The translations under genes and the position numbers were made by a program. A stretch of DNA of 16,669 bases from Oxalobacter formigenes (GTDB lineage Bacteria; Pseudomonadota; Gammaproteobacteria; Burkholderiales; Burkholderiaceae_D). The DNA lies in assembly GCA_019424645.1 (NCBI GenBank), contig JAHYZB010000060.1, positions 89,577 to 106,245 on the forward strand. The letters run 5' to 3'. The notes under the pieces are model-generated. The model saw nothing but the letters and a program-made list of their open reading frames with translations, was not told the origin of the DNA and searched no databases. Below, one piece after another: positions 1-7,510 of the stretch (its first letter is position 1; every line of letters starts with the position of its first letter).

Positions 1-1277
1 ATCTGCCAAATCGTCGCATGCTGATGGACAGGATGAAACAGGAAATTGTCAAAGTCAACCAGTCAGGCAAAAAACTGGCTTTGCTGTTTCTCGATCTGGA
101 TAATTTCAAGGACATCAACGATACCCTTGGGCACGATGCGGGCGATCATTTGCTACTCGATGTCGCAAAGCGTCTGAAAGATTGCGTCCGTGAATTCGAT
201 ACTCTGTCACGTCTCGGTGGCGATGAGTTCGCCATTATTCTGACAGAGTTGACCGATTTGCCAACCATGGAGAAAATTGCGCACAGCATCCTGCGTTCAT
301 TGGCACAGCCTTATCAGCTGGGTAGTGAAATCGCCTATGTGACAGGTAGTATCGGAATTACGGTTTATCCGGATGACGGCACTGATATCGATACGCTGAT
401 GAGAAATGCCGATCAGGCCTTGTATGCCGCCAAACTGGCCGGACGTAACCGGATGAGTTACTTTACGGCATCCATGCAGGCGGCTGCTCAAAACCGGATC
501 AGGCTGGCCAATGACATGCGTATCGCCATAAACGAACACCAGTTTGAAATGTTGTATCAGCCGATTGTCGAGATTGAAACCGGCCGGATTCAGAAAGCTG
601 AAGCGCTGATCCGCTGGCACCATCCGGTTCGTGGCATCATCAGTCCGACAGAATTCATTTTCATTGCAGAAGAAACCAGTCAGATTCTGACGATTTCGGA
701 CTGGGCTTTCGGGGAAGTCGCACGGGAACTTAGCCGGTGGCGGGAGCATCTTTTCCCTGACTTGCAAATCAGTTTCAATATCTCGCCGATCGTATTCCAG
801 AACAAGAATGATTACAGCGACTGGTTTGAAGTACTTGAAAAATTGAATGTGCCCGGTAGCAGCATGGTTATGGAAATTACCGAAGGTGTCCTGATTGTGT
901 CGAATACCCAGGTGCTTGATCGGCTGGCGGATTTCCATCAGCATGGTATGGAAGTGGCACTGGATGATTTCGGGACCGGGTATTCGTCATTGTCATATTT
1001 GAAGAAATTCCCGATCGACTATCTGAAAATCGATCAGGCTTTCGTCCGCAATATCGAAAATGAATCGAAAGATATGGCTTTGTGTGAAGCGATTATCGTC
1101 ATGGCGCACAAACTGGACATGAAAGTGATTGCAGAGGGTGTTCAGGACGATGGACAGAGATTGTTGCTCGCTGGCGCAGGATGTAATTATGGACAGGGAT
1201 ACCTTTTCTCCGAACCCCTGACTGCCAGTGAATTTGAAAAACTGCTTGAATCCAACCGGCAGCAACGACAAACCTGA
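1..1277 (+). CDS. Bifunctional GGDEF-EAL cyclic-di-GMP protein, 5' end outside window
   Basis: A diguanylate cyclase/phosphodiesterase makes or breaks the second messenger c-di-GMP. The reading frame is already open at base 3, where it encodes LPNRR just before the first ATG (base 18). This is the usual opening of a GGDEF domain (LTxLPNRR), so the true start and any sensor domain lie upstream. Counting from that ATG, the GGDEF domain covers about residues 1-155. It has the metal-binding DLDNFKDIN segment (26-34), an intact GGDEF (67-71) and an RxxD inhibitory I-site (R59-D62) five residues before it. The EAL domain covers about 165-415, with EAL at 195-197, ITEG at 287-290, DDFGTGYSS at 316-324, LKID at 336-339 and AEG at 372-374. 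The catalytic motifs of both domains look intact, so either or both activities are possible. The gene is convergent with gatB and ends at a strong terminator. Confidence 0.93.
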   Translation, partial: LPNRRMLMDRMKQEIVKVNQSGKKLALLFLDLDNFKDINDTLGHDAGDHLLLDVAKRLKDCVREFDTLSRLGGDEFAIILTELTDLPTMEKIAHSILRSLAQPYQLGSEIAYVTGSIGITVYPDDGTDIDTLMRNADQALYAAKLAGRNRMSYFTASMQAAAQNRIRLANDMRIAINEHQFEMLYQPIVEIETGRIQKAEALIRWHHPVRGIISPTEFIFIAEETSQILTISDWAFGEVARELSRWREHLFPDLQISFNISPIVFQNKNDYSDWFEVLEKLNVPGSSMVMEITEGVLIVSNTQVLDRLADFHQHGMEVALDDFGTGYSSLSYLKKFPIDYLKIDQAFVRNIENESKDMALCEAIIVMAHKLDMKVIAEGVQDDGQRLLLAGAGCNYGQGYLFSEPLTASEFEKLLESNRQQRQT

Positions 1278-1290
1278 ATGAAATTCTGAT

Positions 1291-1319
1291 AAAAAAGGCC
1301 TGCAAAGCAGGCCTTTTTT
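1291..1319. terminator. Bidirectional Rho-independent terminator between the GGDEF-EAL gene and gatB
   Basis: A perfect inverted repeat, AAAAAAGGCCTGC / AAA / GCAGGCCTTTTTT, lies 13 nt after the stop of the plus-strand gene and 16 nt past the stop of the minus-strand gatB. The A-run on one arm and the T-run on the other give a U-tract in both directions, as expected between convergent genes. Confidence 0.93.
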
Positions 1320-1335
1320 ATTTGCTTCAAGAATA

Positions 1336-2796
1336 TCAGCCTGCCAGTTTCTTTTTCAGCATGTCGCTGACCTGTCCCGGATTGGCCTTGCCTTTGGTCG
1401 CTTTCATGACTTGTCCTACCAGCGCGTTGAACGCCTTGTCCTTGCCGGAACGAAATTCTTCAACGGATTTGGCATTGTTGGCGAGCACTTCGTCAATGAT
1501 TTTTTCAATGGCTCCGGTATCAGAGATCTGTTTCAATCCCTTGGCATCGATGATTTTATCGACAGCATTGTCGTCAGAGGCACGGGCATCCCAGAGAATG
1601 GCAAAGATGTCCCTGGCAATCTTGTTGGAAATGGTGTTGTCGGCAATTCTCTGCATCAGCTGGGCCAATTGCTGGACGGTGACAGGCAGATCGCCGATTT
1701 CCAGATTTTCACGGTTTAAGGCAGATGAAATATCGACCATCAGCCAGTTGGCGTTTTGTTTCGCCAGTTGTTTGCCTGTCAGGGAAATCAGTTTTTCGTA
1801 ATACTCTGCCATTGCCTTGGACTGGGTCAGGACGGTAGCATCGTATTCTGGCAGACCGTAATCGCTAATGAAACGCTTACGCAAAGCTTCCGGCAATTCC
1901 GGCAGCTCTTTTTTGACGCGTTCGATCCATTCGGAAGAAATGACCAGCGGGGGCAGATCGGGATCGGGGAAATAACGGTAATCGTCGGAATCTTCCTTGG
2001 TACGCATTTCGCGGGTTTCCCGTTTATCCGGATCATAGAGACGGGTTGCCTGAACGACTTGCCCGCCGTTTTCGATCAGTTCGATCTGGCGTTCGACTTC
2101 GTAATTGATTGCGTCTTCCAGATTGCGGAAGGAATTCAGGTTCTTGACTTCGCACCGGGTTCCCAGTTCGGTAGTGCCTGCCGGGCGAACCGATACGTTG
2201 GCGTCGCAACGGAAAGATCCTTCCTGCATATTGCCATCCGAAATGTCGAGCCAGGTAACCAGTGAATGCAAGGCTTTGGCATAAGCGACTGCTTCGGCAG
2301 CGCTACGCATGTCCGGTTCCGTCACGATTTCAAGGAGCGGCGTACCTGCGCGGTTAAGGTCGATACCGGTCATATCGGCAAATTCTTCATGAAGCGATTT
2401 ACCAGCGTCTTCCTCCAGATGGGCACGTGTCAGATTGACGGTCTTGATATAGCTCTTGCCTTTTTGTTCGACGATGCAATTGAGTTTTCCACCAATGACG
2501 ACCGGTTTTTCAAACTGGCTGATCTGGTAGCCTTTGGGCAAATCGGGGTAAAAATAATTTTTGCGGGCAAAAACGGAGAGTGGAGCGACTTCTGCACCGA
2601 CAGCCAGACCGAACTGGATGGCTTTTTCGACTGCGCCACGGTTCATTACCGGCAGTACACCCGGAAGAGCCAGGTCGACAGGGCATGCTTGTGTATTGGG
2701 CTCTGCGCCGAAGCTGGTCGAGGCTCCGCTGAAAATTTTTGAAACGGTTGAAAGTTGTGCATGTGTTTCAAGACCGATGACTACTTCCCACTGCAT
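1336..2796 (-). CDS. gatB: Asp-tRNA(Asn)/Glu-tRNA(Gln) amidotransferase subunit B
   Basis: GatB is the tRNA-binding and kinase/transamidase subunit of GatCAB, which converts mischarged Asp-tRNA(Asn) and/or Glu-tRNA(Gln) to the amide forms. The protein has 486 residues, the normal family length. Recognisable blocks are WEVVIGLETHAQL at the N-terminus, DLPKGYQISQ (85-94), HLEEDAGKS (126-134), GTPLLEIVTEPDMRS (151-165), QEGSFRCDANVSVRP (191-205), EVKNLNSFRN (216-225) and DDYRYFPDPDLPPL (271-284), followed by the helical GatB/YqeY tail. The frame is open further upstream to 2883, but I chose the ATG at 2796: it begins the conserved MQWEVVIGLE segment and has an AAGGAAA ribosome site about 5 nt before it. 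It is the last gene of gatC-gatA-gatB, 83 nt after gatA. Confidence 0.97.
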   Translation of the reverse strand: MQWEVVIGLETHAQLSTVSKIFSGASTSFGAEPNTQACPVDLALPGVLPVMNRGAVEKAIQFGLAVGAEVAPLSVFARKNYFYPDLPKGYQISQFEKPVVIGGKLNCIVEQKGKSYIKTVNLTRAHLEEDAGKSLHEEFADMTGIDLNRAGTPLLEIVTEPDMRSAAEAVAYAKALHSLVTWLDISDGNMQEGSFRCDANVSVRPAGTTELGTRCEVKNLNSFRNLEDAINYEVERQIELIENGGQVVQATRLYDPDKRETREMRTKEDSDDYRYFPDPDLPPLVISSEWIERVKKELPELPEALRKRFISDYGLPEYDATVLTQSKAMAEYYEKLISLTGKQLAKQNANWLMVDISSALNRENLEIGDLPVTVQQLAQLMQRIADNTISNKIARDIFAILWDARASDDNAVDKIIDAKGLKQISDTGAIEKIIDEVLANNAKSVEEFRSGKDKAFNALVGQVMKATKGKANPGQVSDMLKKKLAG

Positions 2797-2817
2797 AATG
2801 TTTCCTTTGGTTTTATT

Positions 2818-2832
2818 GGCGGCAGTGCCGCC
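2818..2832. repeat. Palindrome ahead of gatB
   Basis: GGCGGC-AGT-GCCGCC is a perfect 6-bp, GC-rich inverted repeat with a 3-nt loop. It sits about 20 nt upstream of the gatB start in the gatA-gatB spacer. In the gat mRNA it would form a compact hairpin just before the gatB ribosome site. No T-run follows on the minus strand, so it does not look like an intrinsic terminator. Confidence 0.6.
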
Positions 2833-2854
2833 GGAAATATTTTTTTTCGGTTTC

Positions 2855-2874
2855 ATTCCGGATAAATCCGGAAT
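2855..2874. repeat. Perfect 9-bp inverted repeat just after the gatA stop
   Basis: ATTCCGGAT-AA-ATCCGGAAT is a perfect inverted repeat starting 5 nt beyond the gatA stop codon on the minus strand. The transcript downstream carries an A-run rather than a U-run, so termination toward gatB is unlikely. Possible roles are mRNA 3'-end protection, a protein-binding palindrome or a processing site; the sequence does not decide between them. Confidence 0.6.
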
Positions 2875-2879
2875 AAGTC

Positions 2880-4337
2880 TCAAGCCTTTTCGGGCGAACG
2901 CAAATGCCAGTCCGTCGCTTTCTGATACTGATGTGCGATATTCAAGAGACGGGCTTCAGCAAAGTAATTGCCGGTCAATTGCAGACCGACGGGACGGTTT
3001 GCATGTTCACCCTGACCGAATCCACACGGGATCGACATTCCCGGCAGACCAGCCAGGTTCGTCGAGAGGGTAAAGATATCGCCCAGATAGTTGGCGACCG
3101 GATCGTCTGCCTTGTCTCCCAGATTCCAGGCAACGGTCGGAGAAACCGGACCCATAATGACGTCACATTCCTTGAACGCGTTTTTGTAATCTTCAGCAAT
3201 CAGGCGACGGATACGCTGTGCCTGAATATAGTAGGCATCATAATAACCGTGGCTCAATACATATGTGCCGACCAGAATGCGACGCTGCACTTCTTCACCG
3301 AATCCTTCAGAACGGCTCTTGCGGTACATATCCTGCAGATCGGTATAGTTTTCTGCCCTGAATCCATAACGGACACCATCGAAACGGCTGAGGTTGGATG
3401 ATGCTTCTGCCGGAGCGATAACGTAATAAACGGGAATACACAGGGCGGTATTTTTCAGGGAAATATCGACCAGCTTCGCCCCCAGTTTTTCATATTCGGA
3501 CAGGGCATTTCTGACAGCCTGTTCGACTTCGGAAGACAGGCCTTCACTGAAGTATTCACGGGGAACACCGATGCGCAATCCGTCAAGTGGTTCGTTGAGC
3601 TCACGTGTGTAATCTTCATTGGCACGTTCGACACTGGTCGAGTCTTTCGGATCGAAACCGGTCATTTCATTCAAAAGCAAGGCACAGTCTTCAGCAGTTC
3701 TGGCAATCGGGCCACCCTGATCCAGAGAAGATGCGTAAGCGATCATGCCGAAACGGGAAACACGGCCATAAGTGGGCTTGATACCGGTAACGCCACAAAA
3801 AGCGGCTGGTTGACGAATGGAACCGCCTGTATCAGTTGCTGTAGCAGCAGGTGTCAGACGTGCGGCGACTGCAGCCGCCGAACCGCCGGACGAACCACCG
3901 GGTACGGCTTTGATGTCCCACGGATTCATGACAGGCCCAAAGTATGAGTTTTCGTTGGATGAACCCATTGCAAACTCATCGCAGTTCAGCTTGCCTAACA
4001 TGACCATGCCGGCATCCTGGAATTTTTGCACGACAGTGGCGTTAAACGGGCTGGTGTAATTTGCCAGAATTTTCGAGCCTGCTGTCGATCGCCAGTCTTT
4101 GGTCACGAAAATGTCTTTATGCGCGATTGGCACACCGGTGAGTGGGGTCGCTTCGTTTTTCGCCAGTCTTTCATCTGCCTGAGCGGCCTGTTTCAGGGTC
4201 AATGATTCGTCAACGTGCAAAAAAGCATTCAGTTGGCTATCGCCGATCCGTTTCAAAAACAGTTTGGAGAGTTCGGTTGCGGAGATTTGTTTTGTCTGCA
4301 AAAGGGCGGACAGTTCCGATAATGTTTTGGTATGCAT
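2880..4337 (-). CDS. gatA: Asp-tRNA(Asn)/Glu-tRNA(Gln) amidotransferase subunit A
   Basis: GatA is the glutaminase subunit of GatCAB and releases ammonia from glutamine for transfer to the mischarged tRNA bound by GatB. The 485-residue protein belongs to the amidase-signature family. The Ser-cisSer-Lys triad is visible as K74 (in AHKD), S149 (in PGGSSGGSAAA) and S173 (in DTGGSIRQPA), with the spacing found in characterised GatA proteins. The ATG start at 4337 gives the usual short N-terminal helix, and a weak GAGA-type ribosome site lies about 10 nt before it. It follows gatC by 64 nt and precedes gatB by 83 nt in the same direction, so the three genes are probably one transcript. No truncation or missing catalytic residue was seen. 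Confidence 0.97.
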   Translation of the reverse strand: MHTKTLSELSALLQTKQISATELSKLFLKRIGDSQLNAFLHVDESLTLKQAAQADERLAKNEATPLTGVPIAHKDIFVTKDWRSTAGSKILANYTSPFNATVVQKFQDAGMVMLGKLNCDEFAMGSSNENSYFGPVMNPWDIKAVPGGSSGGSAAAVAARLTPAATATDTGGSIRQPAAFCGVTGIKPTYGRVSRFGMIAYASSLDQGGPIARTAEDCALLLNEMTGFDPKDSTSVERANEDYTRELNEPLDGLRIGVPREYFSEGLSSEVEQAVRNALSEYEKLGAKLVDISLKNTALCIPVYYVIAPAEASSNLSRFDGVRYGFRAENYTDLQDMYRKSRSEGFGEEVQRRILVGTYVLSHGYYDAYYIQAQRIRRLIAEDYKNAFKECDVIMGPVSPTVAWNLGDKADDPVANYLGDIFTLSTNLAGLPGMSIPCGFGQGEHANRPVGLQLTGNYFAEARLLNIAHQYQKATDWHLRSPEKA

Positions 4338-4401
4338 AAGTGTGATCTCGACAAAAAATCCGGGTCTGATTCGACGGAGCGTTTTTTATCTTCATTCATT
4401 T

Positions 4402-4704
4402 TTATTCGATGACTTTGGGAACCAGATACAGGCCGTTTTCAACGGCAGGGGCACATGCCTGATATTCGGAACGATGGTTTTCTTCGGTAACAGCGTCTTC
4501 CCTGAGTCTTAAAGCCAGATCGTCCTCGAATGCCGAAATGGGATGAGCCAGCGGCAGGACACCGGACGTATCGACTCGTCGCAGTTGTTCGACCAGCGCG
4601 AGAATATCGTTTAACTGTGTAGCGGTTTTTTGTTTCTGGCTGTCGGAAACTTCCAGCTGGGCCAGTTGTGCGATGCGATCGACATCGGAAAGATCGAGAG
4701 ACAT
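4402..4704 (-). CDS. gatC: Asp-tRNA(Asn)/Glu-tRNA(Gln) amidotransferase subunit C
   Basis: GatC is the small subunit that wraps around and stabilises the GatA-GatB interface. The 100-residue protein shows the family pattern: an N-terminal helix with DVDRIAQLAQLEV (7-19), a second helix with LNDILALVEQL (31-41), then a DTSGVLPLAHP segment and an acidic LREDAV motif, ending near VPKVIE. It is the first gene of the leftward gat operon and is divergent from mreB. Its start at 4704 lies about 80 nt downstream of a perfect TATAAT on the same strand. Confidence 0.95.
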   Translation of the reverse strand: MSLDLSDVDRIAQLAQLEVSDSQKQKTATQLNDILALVEQLRRVDTSGVLPLAHPISAFEDDLALRLREDAVTEENHRSEYQACAPAVENGLYLVPKVIE

Positions 4705-4782
4705 AATAATAAATTGGATTGTTACAAAAAATTTTTCAAAATGAAGTGCAATTGGATGCTCTTCATCATAAATAACCCTTGA

Positions 4783-4788
4783 ATTATA
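4783..4788 (-). promoter_or_regulatory. Candidate -10 box for the gatCAB operon
   Basis: The minus strand reads a perfect TATAAT here, 78 nt upstream of the gatC start. No good -35 hexamer sits at 16-18 nt: the best is ATGCAA, 3 of 6. A perfect TTGACA exists on the minus strand (4825-4820), but its 31-nt spacing is too long to pair with this -10. The assignment is tentative. Confidence 0.35.
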
Positions 4789-4834
4789 AGGTAGAATGTT
4801 GGGCTATTGCATATTTGCCTGTCAAGTTTACAAT

Positions 4835-4864
4835 TTGACTTTTTGCGGATTTGCCCGTTGTCAT
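4835..4864 (+). promoter_or_regulatory. Candidate promoter and hairpin upstream of mreB
   Basis: TTGACT (4835-4840) followed after 18 nt by TGTCAT (4859-4864) is a 9-of-12 match to a sigma70 promoter and would give a short leader before the mreB ATG at 4896. Other -10-like boxes upstream are TATAAG (4785-4790) and TAGAAT (4792-4797), neither with a good -35. A 6-bp inverted repeat, GCCCGT...ACGGGC (4853-4872), overlaps the proposed -10 and could form a hairpin in longer transcripts. Confidence 0.35.
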
Positions 4865-4895
4865 ATACGGGCCTTTTAAATTATCGGGAATGTTC

Positions 4896-5939
4896 ATGTT
4901 TGGATTTTTACGCGGTTATTTCTCTAATGATATGGCGATCGACCTCGGTACCGCCAATACGCTGATTTATGTCCGGAATTCCGGCATTATTCTGGATGAA
5001 CCTTCTGTAGTCGCTATCCGGCATGACGGTGGGCCCAGTTCCAAAAAGAGCATTCAGGCTGTCGGCAAGGAAGCCAAACAGATGCTGGGAAAAGTTCCTG
5101 GCAATATCGAAGCCATCAGGCCGATGAAAGACGGCGTCATCGCCGACTTTACCGTGACGGAACAGATGTTGAAGCAATTCATCCGCATGGTACACAATTC
5201 CAAATTTTTCCGTCCTTCCCCACGTATCATTATCTGTGTGCCTTGCGGCTCCACGCAGGTGGAACGTCGTGCGATCCGTGAATCCGCTCTGGGTGCAGGC
5301 GCTTCCAAGGTATACCTGATCGAGGAACCGATGGCCGCCGCTCTGGGCGCTGGCCTGCCGATTTCCGAAGCGACCGGTTCGATGGTTGTCGATATCGGTG
5401 GCGGTACGACCGAAGTCGGTATTATTTCGCTGGGTGGCATGGTTTACAAAGGTTCCGTTCGTGTCGGTGGTGACCGTTTCGACGAAGCGATCGTCAATTA
5501 TATCCGTCGCAACTATGGCATGCTGATCGGCGAACAGACCGCCGAAGCGATCAAGAAAAATATCGGCTCTGCATTCCCCGGTACCGAAATCAAGGAAATG
5601 GAAGTCAAGGGACGCAACCTGTCAGAAGGTATCCCGCGTGCTTTCACCATTTCCAGCAATGAAATTCTGGAAGCCTTGACCGATCCGTTGAACAATATCG
5701 TTTCTGCCGTCAAAAATGCGCTGGAACAGATTCCTCCTGAACTGGGCGCCGACATTGCCGAAAAAGGCATGATGCTAACCGGTGGTGGTGCATTGCTTCA
5801 TGATATCGATCGTTTGCTGATGGAAGAAACCGGCCTGCCAGTTCTGATTGCTGAAGAGCCGCTGACCTGCGTCGTTCGCGGTTGTGGTATCGCCCTTGAA
5901 AAAATCGATGAACTCGGAACGGTTTTCTCGTACGAATAA
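4896..5939 (+). CDS. mreB: Rod shape-determining protein MreB, actin-like filament protein
   Basis: MreB polymerises at the inner face of the cytoplasmic membrane and guides the Rod complex that inserts side-wall peptidoglycan. The 347-residue protein matches the family length. Phosphate-1 DLGTANTLIYV lies near the N-terminus, RPMKDGVIADF follows at about residue 75, RRAIRESALGAGA and IEEPMAAALGAGLP sit mid-protein, the phosphate-2 segment DIGGGTTEVGIIS follows, and the adenosine motif LTGGGALL is near the C-terminus. The frame extends upstream to 4851, but I chose the ATG at 4896: it gives the conserved MFGFLRGYFSNDMAIDLG start and has GGGA about 6 nt before it. The ATG at 4890 would overlap that ribosome site. 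mreB heads the elongasome cluster but is followed by two terminator-like hairpins before mreC. Confidence 0.97.
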   Translation: MFGFLRGYFSNDMAIDLGTANTLIYVRNSGIILDEPSVVAIRHDGGPSSKKSIQAVGKEAKQMLGKVPGNIEAIRPMKDGVIADFTVTEQMLKQFIRMVHNSKFFRPSPRIIICVPCGSTQVERRAIRESALGAGASKVYLIEEPMAAALGAGLPISEATGSMVVDIGGGTTEVGIISLGGMVYKGSVRVGGDRFDEAIVNYIRRNYGMLIGEQTAEAIKKNIGSAFPGTEIKEMEVKGRNLSEGIPRAFTISSNEILEALTDPLNNIVSAVKNALEQIPPELGADIAEKGMMLTGGGALLHDIDRLLMEETGLPVLIAEEPLTCVVRGCGIALEKIDELGTVFSYE

Positions 5940-5950
5940 GCAGAAAAAAT

Positions 5951-5978
5951 AACAGGCACAAGCAATGTGCCTGTTTTT
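5951..5978 (+). terminator. Intrinsic terminator directly after mreB
   Basis: AACAGGCAC (5951-5959), a 7-nt loop and GTGCCTGTT (5967-5975) form a perfect 9-bp stem, and the T-run reads to 5978. It begins 12 nt after the mreB stop codon and lies upstream of mreC. It should therefore end a large share of mreB transcripts or act as an attenuator. Confidence 0.8.
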
Positions 5979-5982
5979 CAAG

Positions 5983-6000
5983 CTGCCGTGAGGCAGTTTT
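5983..6000 (+). terminator. Second terminator-like hairpin before mreC
   Basis: CTGCC-GTGA-GGCAG followed by TTTT lies only 5 nt after the T-run of the first terminator. The 5-bp stem is short and the U-tract is weak, so on its own it would terminate poorly. In tandem with the upstream hairpin it may reinforce termination or stabilise the mreB mRNA 3' end. Confidence 0.5.
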
Positions 6001-6026
6001 CGCTACTTTGTTTTGCCAGTTATTTT

Positions 6027-6944
6027 ATGCAATACGGTCCACCGCCTCTATTCAAACAAGGAACCCCAGCGAGAGTAAAGGTCATTATTTTCGTGCTGGC
6101 CGCTATTGCATTGCTGTTTGTCGATTCCCACCTTCAGGTTTTGAGCCATGTCCGTAAAGTAGTTGGAATGGTTCTGTATCCGATCCAGAAAGTGGCGATG
6201 ATACCGCGCGATATTTATGATGCAGCGGACGAGTATCTGACATCCGTTGCGACTCTGCATGAAGAAGTATCAGGCTTGCGTGAAAAATCCATGCAGGATG
6301 CCACCCAGCTTCAGCGGGCAGAATTGCTTGAAAGTGAAAATGCCCAGTTGCGGGAATTGCTGGGAATGAGCAAACGGGTCAGCGTTAAATCGCTTCCTGC
6401 AGAAATTCTCTATGACGCCCGTAATACTTTTGTCCGCAAGGTTATTTTGAACAAAGGATCGCAGGATGGTGTTTTGCCGGGACAGCCGGTCATTGACGAC
6501 AAGGGTGTGATCGGGCAAGTCACTGATGTTTATCTCAAGACATGTGAAGTGACGCTTTTGACAGACAAGGATCAGGCGATTCCTGTATTGAATGTCCGAA
6601 GCGGTGAACGTAGCGTTGCCTATGGCCGTGGGCAATCGGGATATCTTGAGTTGCGTTTCATGATGGCGAATGCCGATATCCAGCCGGATGATTTATTGGT
6701 GACATCCGGCATAGATGGCGTTTATCCGGCCGGGCTGGCTGTCGGAAAAGTGGCGAGAATCCGTGACAATTCCATAGGATCGTTCGATCACGTCATTTGT
6801 GAGCCGGTTGCCGGTATCAACCGGAACAGACAGGTTCTGGTTCTCTTGTCCGATACGGCTTTACCACCGCGGCCGACAGCAGCTGACAGAACGGTCAATA
6901 TCCGGCAACGGGTCAATCCCAAAGCTGAAGAACCGAAGAAATAA
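6027..6944 (+). CDS. mreC: Rod shape-determining protein MreC
   Basis: MreC is a bitopic inner-membrane protein whose periplasmic part activates PBP2-RodA in the Rod complex. The 305-residue protein starts with the typical betaproteobacterial QYGPPPLFKQG cytoplasmic segment. One membrane span follows at about residues 16-35 (IIFVLAAIALLFV core), then a coiled coil at about 70-115 (LHEEVSGLRE to LRELLGM), then the beta-barrel-like MreC core and a basic, lysine-ending tail. The frame is open back to 5967, but that start sits inside the mreB terminator; the ATG at 6027 fits the family. The ribosome site before it is poor, with no GGAG-like run in the preceding 15 nt. mreD follows after 12 nt. 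Confidence 0.95.
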   Translation: MQYGPPPLFKQGTPARVKVIIFVLAAIALLFVDSHLQVLSHVRKVVGMVLYPIQKVAMIPRDIYDAADEYLTSVATLHEEVSGLREKSMQDATQLQRAELLESENAQLRELLGMSKRVSVKSLPAEILYDARNTFVRKVILNKGSQDGVLPGQPVIDDKGVIGQVTDVYLKTCEVTLLTDKDQAIPVLNVRSGERSVAYGRGQSGYLELRFMMANADIQPDDLLVTSGIDGVYPAGLAVGKVARIRDNSIGSFDHVICEPVAGINRNRQVLVLLSDTALPPRPTAADRTVNIRQRVNPKAEEPKK

Positions 6945-6956
6945 GGCACAAACAGG

Positions 6957-7472
6957 ATGAAACCGATTCCAGAACATATCTTGCTGCCGGTCAGCCCCGT
7001 TTTTATCGCCATCACGCTTGCGGTTGCTTTTTTCCTGAATATCCAGCCATGGGGACACTGGGTGGGCGTTCCCGATTTCGTCGCACTGGTACTGGTTTTC
7101 TGGGGTATCCATCAGCCGCGACGGGTCGGCATGGGCATTGCCTTTTGCATGGGCCTGTTGATGGATGTGAACGATGCTACCTTGTTGGGCGAAAATGCGC
7201 TCGCCTATGTTTTGCTGAGTTATTTTGCGATTACATTTCACCGGCGTGTTTTGTGGTTTCCCCTCAAAAAACAGATCTGGTATATCCTCATATTGCTTCT
7301 GTCGTCACAACTGGTTCAAATGTTTATCCAGTTTATTGTCAGCCATCGTACTTCAAGCTGGCTCTATCTGATCGACAGTGGTGTCGGAGCCTTGTTGTGG
7401 CCGCTGGTGACCATGATTCTGCTGGCTCCGCAACGCCGTTCGGTCGATACGGATCTGGATCGGCCATTATGA
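6957..7472 (+). CDS. mreD: Rod shape-determining protein MreD
   Basis: MreD is a polytopic inner-membrane partner of MreC in the elongation complex. The 171-residue, highly hydrophobic protein has about five membrane segments, which fits the family (roughly 160-175 residues). Typical features are the N-terminal LPVSPVFIAITLAVAFFLN span, PDFVALVLVFWGIHQP, the glycine-rich GMGIAFCMGLLMDVNDATLLGENAL block (small residues plus the family's LMD-x-L signature) and a C-terminal span ending before a short charged tail. It begins 12 nt after mreC, so the two are surely co-transcribed. mrdA follows after 82 nt, a gap that holds a promoter candidate. Confidence 0.93.
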   Translation: MKPIPEHILLPVSPVFIAITLAVAFFLNIQPWGHWVGVPDFVALVLVFWGIHQPRRVGMGIAFCMGLLMDVNDATLLGENALAYVLLSYFAITFHRRVLWFPLKKQIWYILILLLSSQLVQMFIQFIVSHRTSSWLYLIDSGVGALLWPLVTMILLAPQRRSVDTDLDRPL

Positions 7473-7481
7473 CGACTGTTT

Positions 7482-7510
7482 TTGACATGACCGCTATCTT
7501 CGCATATGAA
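7482..7510 (+). promoter_or_regulatory. Candidate sigma70 promoter for mrdA-rodA
   Basis: A perfect -35 TTGACA (7482-7487), exactly 17 nt of spacer and TATGAA (7505-7510, 4 of 6) lie in the 82-nt gap between the mreD stop and the mrdA ATG. Transcription would start near 7517 and give a leader of roughly 38 nt. This is one of the two best promoter matches in the window. Confidence 0.5.

Noticed and set aside
297..944. Open frame antisense to the GGDEF-EAL gene
   Set aside because: It is a shadow of a well-supported coding frame, with no ribosome site or domain.
4851..4895. Upstream start for MreB
   Set aside because: The extra 15 residues are not found in MreB; GGGA sits correctly for the ATG at 4896.
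5967..6026. Upstream start for MreC
   Set aside because: The codon lies inside the mreB terminator hairpin, and the extra 20 residues do not match MreC N-termini.
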